From: Goniomonas avonlea
Lineage: Eukaryota > Cryptophyceae > Goniomonadida > Goniomonadaceae
Length of the DNA stretch: 13,172 nt
Direction: 5' to 3'
NCBI GenBank assembly: GCA_003573635.1
Contig: QUTJ01031588.1
Coordinates: 1 to 13,172 of the forward strand
Shown: piece by piece, positions 1 through 6,795 of the stretch
How positions within the stretch are numbered: the first letter of the stretch is position 1
Layout of the letters: every line of letters begins with the position of its first letter
Program-made: the position numbers and the translations under genes
Notes under the pieces: model-generated
Database searches by the model: none
Seen by the model: only the letters and a program-made list of their open reading frames with translations
What the model was told of the DNA's origin: nothing

Positions 1-434
1 GTCATTGAGGGGGGTGTGGCATGGAGCATGGGTGTGGCATGGACGCAAACCGAACCAGGGCTAGCTTTGTATTCTGCTCGCTTTGTCTGCTTCCCACTTC
101 CCACTTCCCACTTGACTTTTGGACAAGGCCTCAAGATGTCTTCACTCGTGTACTTGCCACTTGTCACTTGACACTTCTTACTTGCCACTTCCCACTTGAC
201 TTTTTGACAAGGCCTCAAGATGGCCTCACTCATGAACTCTCCACTTGCCACATCTCACTTCCCACTTGCCACTTCCCACTTGACTTTTGGACAAGGCCTC
301 AAGATGGCCTCACTCATGAACTCTTCACTTGCCACTTCCCACTTGGCACTTGTCTCTTGCCACTTTTGGCCAAGCCTCACCATGCTAACCCCGTAGATAA
401 GGCACTGAACCAGCACTCATCTAAACACTCATAG
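1..434. other. intron or 5' flank of the ankyrin gene, with minisatellite
   Basis: No ankyrin-like coding is visible here. The stretch ends with the acceptor ATAG at 431-434, directly before the first recognised ankyrin exon. A long open frame (21-434) runs through it, but this frame is only the translation of the 84-bp tandem repeat, whose period is a multiple of three, and it stops exactly at the acceptor TAG. The upstream coding exons and start codon of the ankyrin gene must lie left of the window, or in this stretch in a form I cannot recognise. Confidence 0.5.
107..358. repeat. 84-bp minisatellite, three copies
   Basis: Copies start at 107, 191 and 275, giving an exact period of 84 bp. 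Each has a core with GACAAGGCCTCAAGATG and a variable tail made of short CCACTTG / CCACTTCC units. A degenerate fourth core follows at about 360-385 (TTTTGGCCAAGCCTCACCATG region). The tails are themselves built of a 7- to 8-bp sub-repeat, so the array is a repeat of repeats. Confidence 0.85.
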
Positions 435-533
435 GATGGCTTGACGGCTCTCATGATGGCGGCTGAAAACGGCTACAACGCGATCGTTGCTGCACTTCTG
501 GAAGCCAAGGCCGATCCGTTGGCTGCTGATGAG
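435..533 (+). CDS. ankyrin exon 1 of window
   Basis: Begins DGLTALMMAAENGYNAIV and ends ADPLAADE. The acceptor is CATAG and the donor is GAG|GTATTG. 33 residues, phase 0-0. The histidine of the GH motif is replaced by Y. The following intron is 311 nt and contains MITE copy 1. Confidence 0.85.
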
Positions 534-3500
534 GTATTGAGCTGTTTGAATCCTCTTAGAGCAACTGCACCGGTCGTCGCTCTCAGTACATTTCTCGTTC
601 AATGTAGTAATAGCGACGCGCAACCGCACTGTCGGACCCCAAAATCGCTACGTTTGATGACGAAATCTCTACAATTATAGCGAATCACTTCATTTGTCGG
701 CAACCGTAGCGATAGCTGTGTAGCAATTGTCGCGATAACTAGTTGATAGCGACGACCGGAGCAGTTGCTCTAAGCGCACTGCAGGGCAGAGTGGGGACAT
801 TCCTGCGGTGCTCCTGTGGCTGTCGCGCTGACATGTGCTCACAGGACGGGAACACGGCTCTCATGATGGCGTCGGAAAACGGTCACCTTGCCACGGTTGC
901 TGCGCTGTTGGAAGCCAAAGCCGATACAGCGCCTGCTAGAGAGGTGTTTGTGATTCATTCGAATTTTTGTGGATCACTGGAGTGATGGCCTTTTTGGCGT
1001 GCTCTCTGCGGCCTAATGCGCTATAATGTGCTCACAGGATGGGTACACCGCCATCATACTGGCATCAGAAAAGGGCCACTGTGCAATAGTTGCTGCACTG
1101 CTGGAAGGCAAGGCCGATCCAGAGGCTGTCGCGAAGGTAGTTGATCGAATTGCGTGTTGAGTTTTAGCCCCCTGCAGTCACCACAACGGTCACGACGTTG
1201 TGTTCGACATCCCTGATGTGCTGCTGCTGCCTGACGCGCTGAGAGCAACTGCACCGGTCGTTGCTATCGCTACATTTGACGATCCAATCGCAATCGCTAC
1301 ATTATCGCGACATTTGCCGACAAATGTAGCGATTCGCTACAATATTGTAGCAATTTGTCGTCAAATGTAGCGATTTTGGGGTCCAACAGTGCGGTTGAAA
1401 ATTGCTATCACTGCATTTGACGATAAATGTATAGCGACGACCGGAGTAAATGTTTGATATCGACGATAAATGTAGTGGATCGCGACGACCTTGCTCTAAT
1501 TGTGCTCACAGATCGGCTTCTCCGCTCTCATGTTGGCGGCAGAATTCGGCCACCTGCCCACGGTTACTGCACTGCTGGAAGGCAAGGCCGATCCAGTGGG
1601 AACTCACAAGGTATTTGGTGATCTATGGAAGCCACTCCACCAATTACGCCATTGGTATCCCCAAAAATACTTTTCGGCATCTGGATAGTCAACTGGTGAC
1701 GCCGATATTGGCATCTCAACCGGCTAAACGCCCCGCCCACCTCCAGTATGCCAATTGGTATGCGTCGAAGCAAATTTGACTATCCAGATGCCGATCGGTA
1801 GGTTGGCGTGTCACTAAGATGTGCTCGCAGGACGGCCTGACCGCTCTCATGTTGGCGGCGGAACATGACTACGCTGCGATCGTTGCTGCACTGTTGGAAG
1901 CCAAGGCCGACCCAGCGCCTGCTTTCATGGTACGTGTGATCCGTGAATGTGCTCCTTGAATGAGTGATAAGTGATAAGTGATCAGTGCGTGTGATCCTTA
2001 AGTGATACTTGAACGTTGACATTAGACTGGGGATGCGCCGGGGTGCTCCTGCCGCTGACACCGCCATTGTGGCAGGGCGGAGTGACGGCTCTCATGATAG
2101 CGGCAGAATTCGGCCACCTTTCGACGGTTACTACGCTGCTGGAAGGCAAGGCCGATCCAGCGGCAACTCCCAAGGTATTTTTGGTGGGTGATGGGTGGTG
2201 GGTGATGGATGGTGGGTGATGGGTGGTGGGTGATGGGTGGTGGGTGATGTGGTGAGTGATGGGTGGTGGGTGGTGGGTGGTGGGTGATGGGTGGTGGGTG
2301 ATGGGTGGTGGGAGTCATGGCAGTCATTACGTTTATGTGGTACAAGAAAGCACAGTCACGGCACCTCCCGGGGGTTACCTTCGCTGGTGCCTGAGATGTT
2401 TCGTTCGGTGATGGGTGATGGTGATGGGTGATGGGTTGGCATCTTCAGCATCCTCCGACACACACGGGCCGCCATCAAGGACACAAGCGACATACCTCTA
2501 TCTATCTATCTACATATCTATCTATTCTCTATCACTCGCACCTTTCTCGATTGCGACGCACGGACGCCTTGCCACTGTACTGAGGGCAACCGCACTGGTG
2601 TCGGTATGAGACCGGTCGGCAAGATAACATCCGCACGGTTGTTGGTAGATCGGGTAAGAATCCTCCCAAATACCGATTGGTGTTTTTCGATATTTTTAGC
2701 TCGTGCCGAGCGGTTAAACCACGTCCCAGTACGTGAAACACGTGTGTAGTCGTACCTCAAAATTGATTTTTCCAATGACGATGGCAAATATTTTTGTGGA
2801 TGGGTTGGTCCAGGATTGAAATTCGAGCGAGCCCACAAAGTGGCCAATGCCCTCCCAAATTTTCAAGCAGATCAGATCATTGATCTGCTTCCTTTGGGAA
2901 CCACGTACTCGTCCGTTTTGGTCGTCAACCAGAAGGCACTACTAGGCTATTGGTATTTCTGCCAACGGAAATAACGATCACGACATACTATCCAGTGCAG
3001 TTGCTCTGACAAAGTTGCTCTTTTTTACCACTGTGTGTCAAGTTGGGGGGGCACTCTGCGGCCTGAAGCACTGAGGTGTGCTCGCAGAAAGGGGTGTCGG
3101 CTCTCATGACGGCGTCAGAGAAAGGGCACAGTGCCACGGTTGCTGCGCTGCTGGAGGCCAAGGCCGATCCAGCGGCTGCTGCGGAGGTGTGTTTGTGATT
3201 AATTTTATTGTTGAGCTCTTGCCTGTCGAGTGCCGTCTGGTTCAACCCCGTAGTACTCGGTGAAAAACGCCGTCATACATTAAGAATGGCGTTTTGAAAC
3301 CGACGATAGAGTTTTTGCCTGAAGATCGCCGAGGTTTTGGTTGGGAGATTGGTCCTGGATTGAAACTACAGGGAGACCACAAAGTGCCCCCTATTTCCTC
3401 TCCAAGCTCCAAGCAGATCAGAACTGGTACTCGATCTCTCAGCTTGAAAACAGTGCGACAGTCAACCAGAAGGCACTCGTGAGGATATCCGAGATCTGAA

Positions 3501-4471
3501 TGAGTTATTTGACGCATGATTCGTTCCAGGACGGCTTCACGGCTCTGATGATAGCGGCCAAAGGCGGTCACACTGCAACAGTTGCTGCACTGCTTGAAGG
3601 CAAGGCCGATCCTGCGGCTGCTACTGAGGTATTTTTGAATTTTTTTCATGATTTGGGATCACTGCGTGTCAAGAGGACATCCTGATGTGCTCCTGTGGGC
3701 TGGCACACTAAATTGTGTTCCCAGGACGGCTTGACAGCTGTCATGATGGCGTCAGAAAACGATCACAGTCCCACGGTTGCCACGCTGCTGGAGGCAAAGG
3801 CCAATCCGGTGGCTGCCCAAAAGGTGTGTGTGCTCGAATTGAATGCCGTGGCTGTCTGTGCCAGTGGGAGGCGTGGGAAGTCACGAAAGCTTCGTTGAGA
3901 TGTGCTCTTGTTGCTTGTGTGTCTGGCTGTCGTAGGAATGAATGCCTGGATGTCTGTCTGACTGTAGTGGGGTGTGCCTGGTATGAATGTATGGATGGAT
4001 GTGTGTGTCTCTAGATGGAACAAAAAAAAAGATCAACCTGTTTGTTGTGTCAAACTGCATGGACATGTTATAATATGTCAAAGTTGACTCATGCTGAGAA
4101 GTCGGGAGCATTTTTTCATGACCAATCAGTCATGACGTGATTTTGAAGGTGACAGCATCAGAGCAACTCCGTCGTCGGCATCCACAAAAATATTCCGATT
4201 GCATCTAGAGAGTCAAAATTGCTGCGACAGATACCGGCATATTTTGGAAAATAGCTAAAACCCAATTTGGCAGTCCCTACTACCTCAATCTCCCCGACGT
4301 CCCTTCACTGATTGGGTTTTCCTTGGCAGAGGACACCTGATGGCGCAATGGGCACTAAAACTGTTCTCCCAGGACGGGTTGGCGGCTCTCGTGTCGGCGG
4401 CGGAGGAGCGGCACTGTGCGCTGCTTGCTTCACTGCTGGAAGACAGGCCTGAGCCAGCGGCTTCGTCAGAG
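435..4471 (+). CDS. ankyrin-repeat protein, ten exons visible, 5' partial
   Basis: Join of 435-533, 845-943, 1038-1136, 1512-1610, 1831-1929, 2076-2174, 3088-3186, 3530-3628, 3725-3823 and 4373-4471. Every exon is 99 nt, starts right after an AG acceptor, ends right before a GT donor, and both borders are phase 0. Each encodes one 33-residue ankyrin repeat. The repeats share the pattern DG-TALM-AAE-GH---VAALLE-KADP-A, in which the usual TPLH is replaced by TALM. Joined, they give 330 residues of uninterrupted ankyrin solenoid. Ankyrin solenoids are protein-binding scaffolds; the partner is unknown and no other domain is seen. No start codon is present. A probable last exon is at 5229-5240. 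The gene has no recognisable orthologue by eye, so no symbol is given. Confidence 0.85.
556..773. mobile_element. MITE copy 1 (AGAGCAACTGC family) in intron 1
   Basis: Ends are 26-nt inverted repeats with one mismatch (556-581 and 748-773, TTAGAGCAACTGC... against ...GCAGTTGCTCTAA). TA flanks the GAGC...GCTC core on both sides (557-558 and 771-772), which fits a Tc1/mariner or Stowaway-like target duplication. About 212 bp, no coding capacity, with internal TAGCGA / CTACA inverted sub-repeats that make the whole element largely palindromic. Confidence 0.8.
845..943 (+). CDS. ankyrin exon 2 of window
   Basis: Begins DGNTALMMASENGHLATV and ends ADTAPARE. The acceptor context is TGTGCTCACAG, shared with several other exons; the donor is GAG|GTGTTT. 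33 residues, phase 0-0. The following intron is only 94 nt. Confidence 0.88.
1038..1136 (+). CDS. ankyrin exon 3 of window
   Basis: Begins DGYTAIILASEKGHCAIV and ends ADPEAVAK. The acceptor context is TGTGCTCACAG and the donor is AAG|GTAGTT. 33 residues, phase 0-0. This repeat has no long same-strand open frame starting in it, because it carries no usable start codon; it is recognised from the repeat pattern and splice sites. The following 375-nt intron holds MITE copy 2. Confidence 0.85.
1242..1498. mobile_element. MITE copy 2 in intron 3, opposite orientation to copy 1
   Basis: The left end is AGAGCAACTGCACCGGTCGT at 1242-1261. The right end is CGACGACC-TTGCTCTAA at 1483-1499, with about 7 bp lost from the arm. 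An internal stretch (1368-1396, GGGGTCCAACAGTGCGGTTG) is the reverse complement of the matching part of copy 1 (about 623-645), so the copy lies the other way round. It contains several alternating CGCTACA / TGTAGCG motifs. Confidence 0.75.
1512..1610 (+). CDS. ankyrin exon 4 of window
   Basis: Begins IGFSALMLAAEFGHLPTV and ends ADPVGTHK. The acceptor is TGTGCTCACAG and the donor is AAG|GTATTT. The first codon is ATC where most exons have GAC or GAT, so the conserved Asp at repeat position 1 is lost while the length stays at 99 nt. A MITE ends only about 13 bp before the acceptor. Confidence 0.85.
1675..1793. mobile_element. small palindromic element in intron 4
   Basis: A perfect 18-bp inverted repeat, CGGCATCTGGATAGTCAA at 1675-1692 and its complement at 1776-1793, encloses 83 bp. 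Related sequence (CCACAAAAATATTCCGAT then GCATCTAGAGAGTC) is at about 4181-4215 in intron 9. The arms and dispersal suggest a MITE or foldback fragment; no clear target duplication is seen. Confidence 0.6.
1831..1929 (+). CDS. ankyrin exon 5 of window
   Basis: Begins DGLTALMLAAEHDYAAIV and ends ADPAPAFM. The acceptor is TGTGCTCGCAG and the donor is ATG|GTACGT. The GH motif has become DY. The preceding 220-nt intron contains the 18-bp inverted repeat pair at 1675-1793. Confidence 0.85.
2076..2174 (+). CDS. ankyrin exon 6 of window
   Basis: Begins GGVTALMIAAEFGHLSTV and ends ADPAATPK. The acceptor is GTGGCAG and the donor is AAG|GTATTT. It resembles exon 4 most closely (AAEFGHL, then TVTxLLEGKADP), which suggests a recent duplication between them. 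The donor runs directly into the GGTGGGTGAT minisatellite. Confidence 0.85.
2183..2312. repeat. GGTGGGTGAT minisatellite in intron 6
   Basis: About 13 degenerate copies of a 7- to 10-bp unit (GGTGGGTGATG / GGTGGTG) begin 9 bp after the donor of exon 6. A second short block of the same unit is at 2407-2437. G-rich on the coding strand, purely G/T/A with almost no C. Confidence 0.85.
2498..2527. repeat. (TATC)n microsatellite
   Basis: CTATCTATCTATCTA followed by an interrupted continuation CATATCTATCTATTC, inside intron 6. A simple tetranucleotide run. Confidence 0.85.
2581..3009. mobile_element. larger MITE-like element in intron 6
   Basis: The ends TGAGGGCAACCGCACTGG (2581-2598) and CCAGTGCAGTTGCTCTGA (2992-3009) are inverted repeats with three mismatches in 18. 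They match the terminal family of the MITEs in introns 1 and 3. The interior (about 393 bp) is unrelated to the small copies, has no convincing coding frame, and contains a perfect 10-bp hairpin at 2865-2890. Part of the interior recurs at 3345-3477. Confidence 0.6.
3088..3186 (+). CDS. ankyrin exon 7 of window
   Basis: Begins KGVSALMTASEKGHSATV and ends ADPAAAAE. The acceptor is TGTGCTCGCAG and the donor is GAG|GTGTGT. The Asp at repeat position 1 is replaced by Lys. It follows the longest intron, 913 nt, which carries a MITE-like element that ends at about 3009. Confidence 0.85.
3345..3477. repeat. fragment related to the intron 6 element, in intron 7
   Basis: Shares GGATTGAAA, CACAAAGTG, AAGCAGATCAG and the exact 17-mer GTCAACCAGAAGGCACT (3461-3477, also 2924-2940) with 2806-2940, in the same order and orientation. 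No terminal inverted repeats are visible around it, so it looks like a truncated copy. Confidence 0.65.
3530..3628 (+). CDS. ankyrin exon 8 of window
   Basis: Begins DGFTALMIAAKGGHTATV and ends ADPAAATE. The acceptor is TTCCAG and the donor is GAG|GTATTT. 33 residues, phase 0-0. The next intron is 96 nt. Confidence 0.88.
3725..3823 (+). CDS. ankyrin exon 9 of window
   Basis: Begins DGLTAVMMASENDHSPTV and ends ANPVAAQK. The acceptor is TTCCCAG and the donor is AAG|GTGTGT. The GH motif is DH, and the usual ADP is ANP. 33 residues, phase 0-0. Confidence 0.87.
4160..4240. mobile_element. truncated MITE-like fragment in intron 9
   Basis: Starts AGAGCAACTCCGTCGTCGGC at 4160, like the terminal repeats of the MITEs in introns 1, 3 and 6. 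It then continues with CCACAAAAATATT, whose complement is also in the intron 6 element at about 2786-2800. No matching right end is found, so the true limit is unknown. Confidence 0.45.
4373..4471 (+). CDS. ankyrin exon 10 of window, divergent
   Basis: Begins DGLAALVSAAEERHCALL and ends PEPAASSE. The acceptor is TCTCCCAG. The donor GAG|GTCTCT leads into a pyrimidine-rich tract. It is the most divergent repeat: TALM is AALV, GH is RH, and the KADP turn is RPEP. This is what one expects for a capping repeat at the end of a solenoid, or for one under relaxed selection. Confidence 0.8.
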
Positions 4472-5039
4472 GTCTCTCTCTCCCTCCCTCCCTCCCTCCC
4501 TCTCACCCACACTCCCTCTCTCACCCTCCCTCCCACCGCAGCCATTTGTAATGCTTTGTCTCACGGTGTTTGTGAGTGGGAAACTCACTTCCTCGAGAGT
4601 GGAAGCGAAGATTAACCAACGCGGCCATTGGTTTCGGAGTCGAGTGGATTGTTGGCTTGAAGGGCTTTTATTCCGCGACCGGTTTCGTCAGGGGTCTTCA
4701 GGCGGTTGTTTCGAGTTCTTCCCAACGTCACTCCGACGCATGATATCCAGGTTTTCAACGTCAGATAGCTTTTGATCGCGCTAACGAACTCTGGACCAAA
4801 TATCATATGGCGCCATCCTAACCGCTCGGACAGTTTTGAACGGTAGAAATTAACTCCTAACGAATTTACCCTCGCTAAGGGTCTGGCTCAAAGCCTAGGT
4901 TTTCTTATTTTTCAATAGTATGAATCAATACAGGTAAGCTAGGGTTTTTCCCGCTCTTAGGGTTTCCCGTTCTAGCGTGTCCCCACAAGAGAGCTTGATA
5001 TTCTACCCTTGTGCCGCAAGTTGTGCGCTTGTACTACAA

Positions 5040-5087
5040 GTCCGGCTCTTGATAGAAGCGGAGGCAGACTTGATAGAATTTCAAGCA
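5040..5087 (+). pseudogene. possible decayed half ankyrin repeat
   Basis: The frame reads VRLLIEAEADLIEFQA, which has the look of the second helix and turn of an ankyrin repeat (compare VAALLEAKADPEAVAK). It is preceded by CTACAAG and followed by AG|GCAAGC, which could be a GC-type donor, but no first half of a repeat is found upstream and phase 0 splicing at 5041 would give an early stop. Most likely a relic or chance resemblance. Confidence 0.25.
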
Positions 5088-5095
5088 GGCAAGCA

Positions 5096-5157
5096 GACCA
5101 GACAGACAGACAGACAGACAGACAGACAGCCAGACAGACAGAGACAGAGACAGAGAC
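5096..5157. repeat. (CAGA)n and (CAGAGA)n microsatellite
   Basis: About seven CAGA units, one interruption, then CAGAGA units. The antisense open frames over it, made of V-C-L-S repeats, are products of the simple repeat. Confidence 0.9.
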
Positions 5158-5228
5158 AGGGCAGCCAAGCACTACCGTTGTGCGTTAACTGTGCCCCTGC
5201 GTCCTGGCCCACTAAAACGCGCTCACAG

Positions 5229-5240
5229 GGCGCCTCGTGA
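5229..5240 (+). CDS. probable 12-nt terminal exon of the ankyrin gene
   Basis: Directly after the acceptor CGCTCACAG, phase 0 reading gives GGC GCC TCG TGA, that is GAS-stop. All ten upstream exons end in phase 0, so this would close the protein three residues after exon 10. The 40 bp before it (GGCCCACTAAAACGCGCTCACAG region) matches the 3' flank of intron 8 (GGCACACTAAATTGTGTTCC region), so this site descends from the same duplicated exon unit; the repeat-coding part after it is no longer recognisable. No transcript evidence. Confidence 0.4.
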   Translation, partial: GAS

Positions 5241-5789
5241 CGGAGGCAGGAGACACCCACACCGCTTGCATCAGCTGCTGCACGGATACTGTTTCTTCCC
5301 ACTGTTTGTATTTTTTTGAGCACAGTGCCTCTGTACACTGACGATGGAGGGGGGGCACTGTGGTCGCACTAGGGCACAACAAGTCGTTCAGGTGTTTGAA
5401 CCCAAACATCCACCATGTACTATGATGGATTTATGGACCCAGCCCGTTCAACTGGCAAACAACTGCCGCATGGCAGTTTTCTGGATCCTGGATGGCCCCG
5501 CCCTGGGCCCCTGCTCCTCTCGCCCGGTTCGACAGTTGATAGAGCGCTGCCGCCAGAGCTGACCCAGACTGACCAAGGGCTCTTGCCCTCCCTTTGTACC
5601 CCCTGCGGGGGGGCTATTCAATAAATCGTACATTACCTCGGTTCGGCAGTTGATCCTGGACCAGGCTGTTTGAATACGCTCTCTCGCACCTTGCTCAGTC
5701 TTCAAGCTCTCGGGACCACTCAGCTAAGAGTCAGCTTTGCAACAGTTTGAATAGTCTCCTTCTTCTCTTCTCTCTTATGCCTTCAGGCA
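5241..5789. other. 3' region without a gene
   Basis: No coding frame with recognisable protein character on either strand. It has tRNA-A-box-like wording at about 5529-5547 (GACAGTTGATAGAGCGC) and GTTTGAATA motifs at about 5668 and 5745 that resemble the tails of the SINEs further on. It may contain old truncated SINEs, but the copies are too decayed to delimit. Confidence 0.4.
5620..5625 (+). promoter_or_regulatory. candidate polyadenylation signal
   Basis: AATAAA, about 380 nt after the proposed terminal stop of the ankyrin gene. A single hexamer without other support. Confidence 0.3.
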
Positions 5790-5840
5790 GGCCCTCATGG
5801 GTCTGTGGCCGCTCCGAGTCAGCGGTTCCTGAATGGCTTG

Positions 5841-5876
<36 letters not shown>
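5790..5876 (+). mobile_element. truncated SINE 3' end with (CT)n tail
   Basis: Holds the shared 3' module (TGTGGCCGCTC ... GGTTCCTGAATGGCTTGAAT) followed by a (CT)16 run at 5845-5876. Head with promoter boxes is missing or unrecognisable. Confidence 0.55.
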
Positions 5877-5877
<1 letters not shown>

Positions 5878-6055
5878 GGTTGCTCAGTCTCTCTCGCCAA
5901 TCCCCTCCTGGATCGAACGGCGTACAGGTTCGAATCCCGAAGGCCGCTGGTTGTGTTTCTTTCTTTCTTTCTTTTCTTTTCTGAGTGGGTGTTGTTGCAC
6001 CAATCCCCCGGAGGGTGTGATTGTTGGCCGCTCAGGGGTTTCCAGGATGTTTGAA

Positions 6056-6090
<35 letters not shown>
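5877..6090 (+). mobile_element. tRNA-derived SINE copy with (CT)n tail
   Basis: A perfect RNA polymerase III B box, GGTTCGAATCC, is at 5927-5937 in a tRNA T-arm-like context. A T-rich middle (TTTCTTTCTTTC) follows, then the shared 3' module (TTGGCCGCTC ... GTTTCCAGGATGTTTGAAT) and a (CT)15 tail. The A box is degenerate. It begins exactly where the preceding copy's CT tail ends. Confidence 0.7.
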
Positions 6091-6092
<2 letters not shown>

Positions 6093-6268
6093 AGTGAGGG
6101 GAGTGTGGCCTAGTTGGTAGCGGCCCGCCATATCCTCGATCCGGTCCTGGGTTCACTTCCCAAAGTCCGAAGTCTTGTCCTCCTTTTCTTTTCTGGGTGG
6201 GTGTTGCATTCGGACCAATCCTTGGGAAGGTGTGATTGGTCGCTCCACGGTTTCCAGGATGCATGATT

Positions 6269-6307
<39 letters not shown>
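6091..6307 (+). mobile_element. tRNA-derived SINE copy with A and B boxes
   Basis: Head GGGGAGTGTGGCCTAGTTGG carries an intact A box (TGGCCTAGTTGG, 6106-6117). A B box variant, GGTTCACTTCC, is at 6150-6160, so the spacing is tRNA-like. It shares TTCTTTTCTG-GTGGGTGTTG, GGTGTGATTG and TTTCCAGGATG with the preceding copy and ends in a CT run at 6272-6307. It is not a functional tRNA: no cloverleaf with paired acceptor stem can be drawn. Confidence 0.75.
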
Positions 6308-6310
<3 letters not shown>

Positions 6311-6337
6311 CATCTCTCTCAATCAAGGCTCTTGTCT

Positions 6338-6400
6338 CCTCTCTTTGGGCATATGGCAGTTCCCTCAACAGTTCCCTCTCTTTGGGCATATGGCAGTTCC
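6338..6400. repeat. 36-bp offset direct repeat
   Basis: CTCTCTTTGGGCATATGGCA followed by GTTCC occurs twice, offset by 36 bp, just after the SINE cluster. Confidence 0.75.
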
Positions 6401-6638
6401 ACTACTTGCTGATCAGTTGATCATGCACTCTAGCCACTCAGATAGGCCGAAGAGACATATCCTAAGCTCCATCAGCCTCCATGGGCCTGACTTCTGCAGA
6501 TGTGCCAAACTTCCGCCCTCTTAGAAAGGCCATGGATAAAAGGGAAAAAAGCGGGGACAAGGCCATGATGATACAAATGGTGATTCGGCTTTTGGGGGCC
6601 AATTTTGGTGGTTAAATATGACAACCCGGCGGGGTTGA

Positions 6639-6795
6639 GGTTTATTCAAACATCCTGGAAACCACTGAGCTGGGAGAGAGGGGGGGATTGGTCCAGGTAC
6701 AAGCACCCTTGAAAGACCAGAAGAAAAGACTGCGGGCCTAGGGGCGGGGCCGGGATTCGAACTCACGTCACCCAAGAGAGAGGGAGAGTATTCAA
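6639..6795 (-). mobile_element. tRNA-derived SINE copy, inverted
   Basis: On the minus strand it has a perfect B box (AGTTCGAATCC, complement of 6752-6762), then GACCAATCCCCCCTCTCTC, and the 3' module CAGTGGTTTCCAGGATGTTT followed by GAATAAA at its end (about 6640). It lacks a CT tail. Its head directly follows another TTGAATACTCTCCCTCTCTC stretch on the minus strand, so here too one copy sits at the end of another's tail. Confidence 0.7.

Larger units (their letters stand above)
4472..5228. other. probable last intron of the ankyrin gene
   Basis: Opens with a pyrimidine tract (4472-4540, CTCTC then CCTCCCTCC units), then a long stretch with no coding signal that I recognise. A possible ankyrin relic lies at 5040-5087 and a (CAGA)n run at 5096-5157. 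It ends with the acceptor context CGCTCACAG at 5220-5228, whose upstream sequence resembles the 3' flank of intron 8. Confidence 0.45.

Noticed and set aside
107-358. CRISPR-like array
   Set aside because: The repeats are contiguous 84-bp units without unique spacers, in a eukaryotic intron context.
21-434. 137-codon open frame over the minisatellite
   Set aside because: Its length comes from the 84-bp period being divisible by three. It has no domain character and stops at the intron acceptor.
4935-4975. Telomere-like TTAGGGTTTCCC wording
   Set aside because: Only two degenerate units; no array.
6091-6170. Functional tRNA gene
   Set aside because: A and B boxes are present, but no acceptor or anticodon stem pairs, and the segment is the head of a repeated SINE.
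5775-6322. Three antisense frames with Arg-Glu repeats
   Set aside because: Translation of the (CT)n tails of the SINEs.
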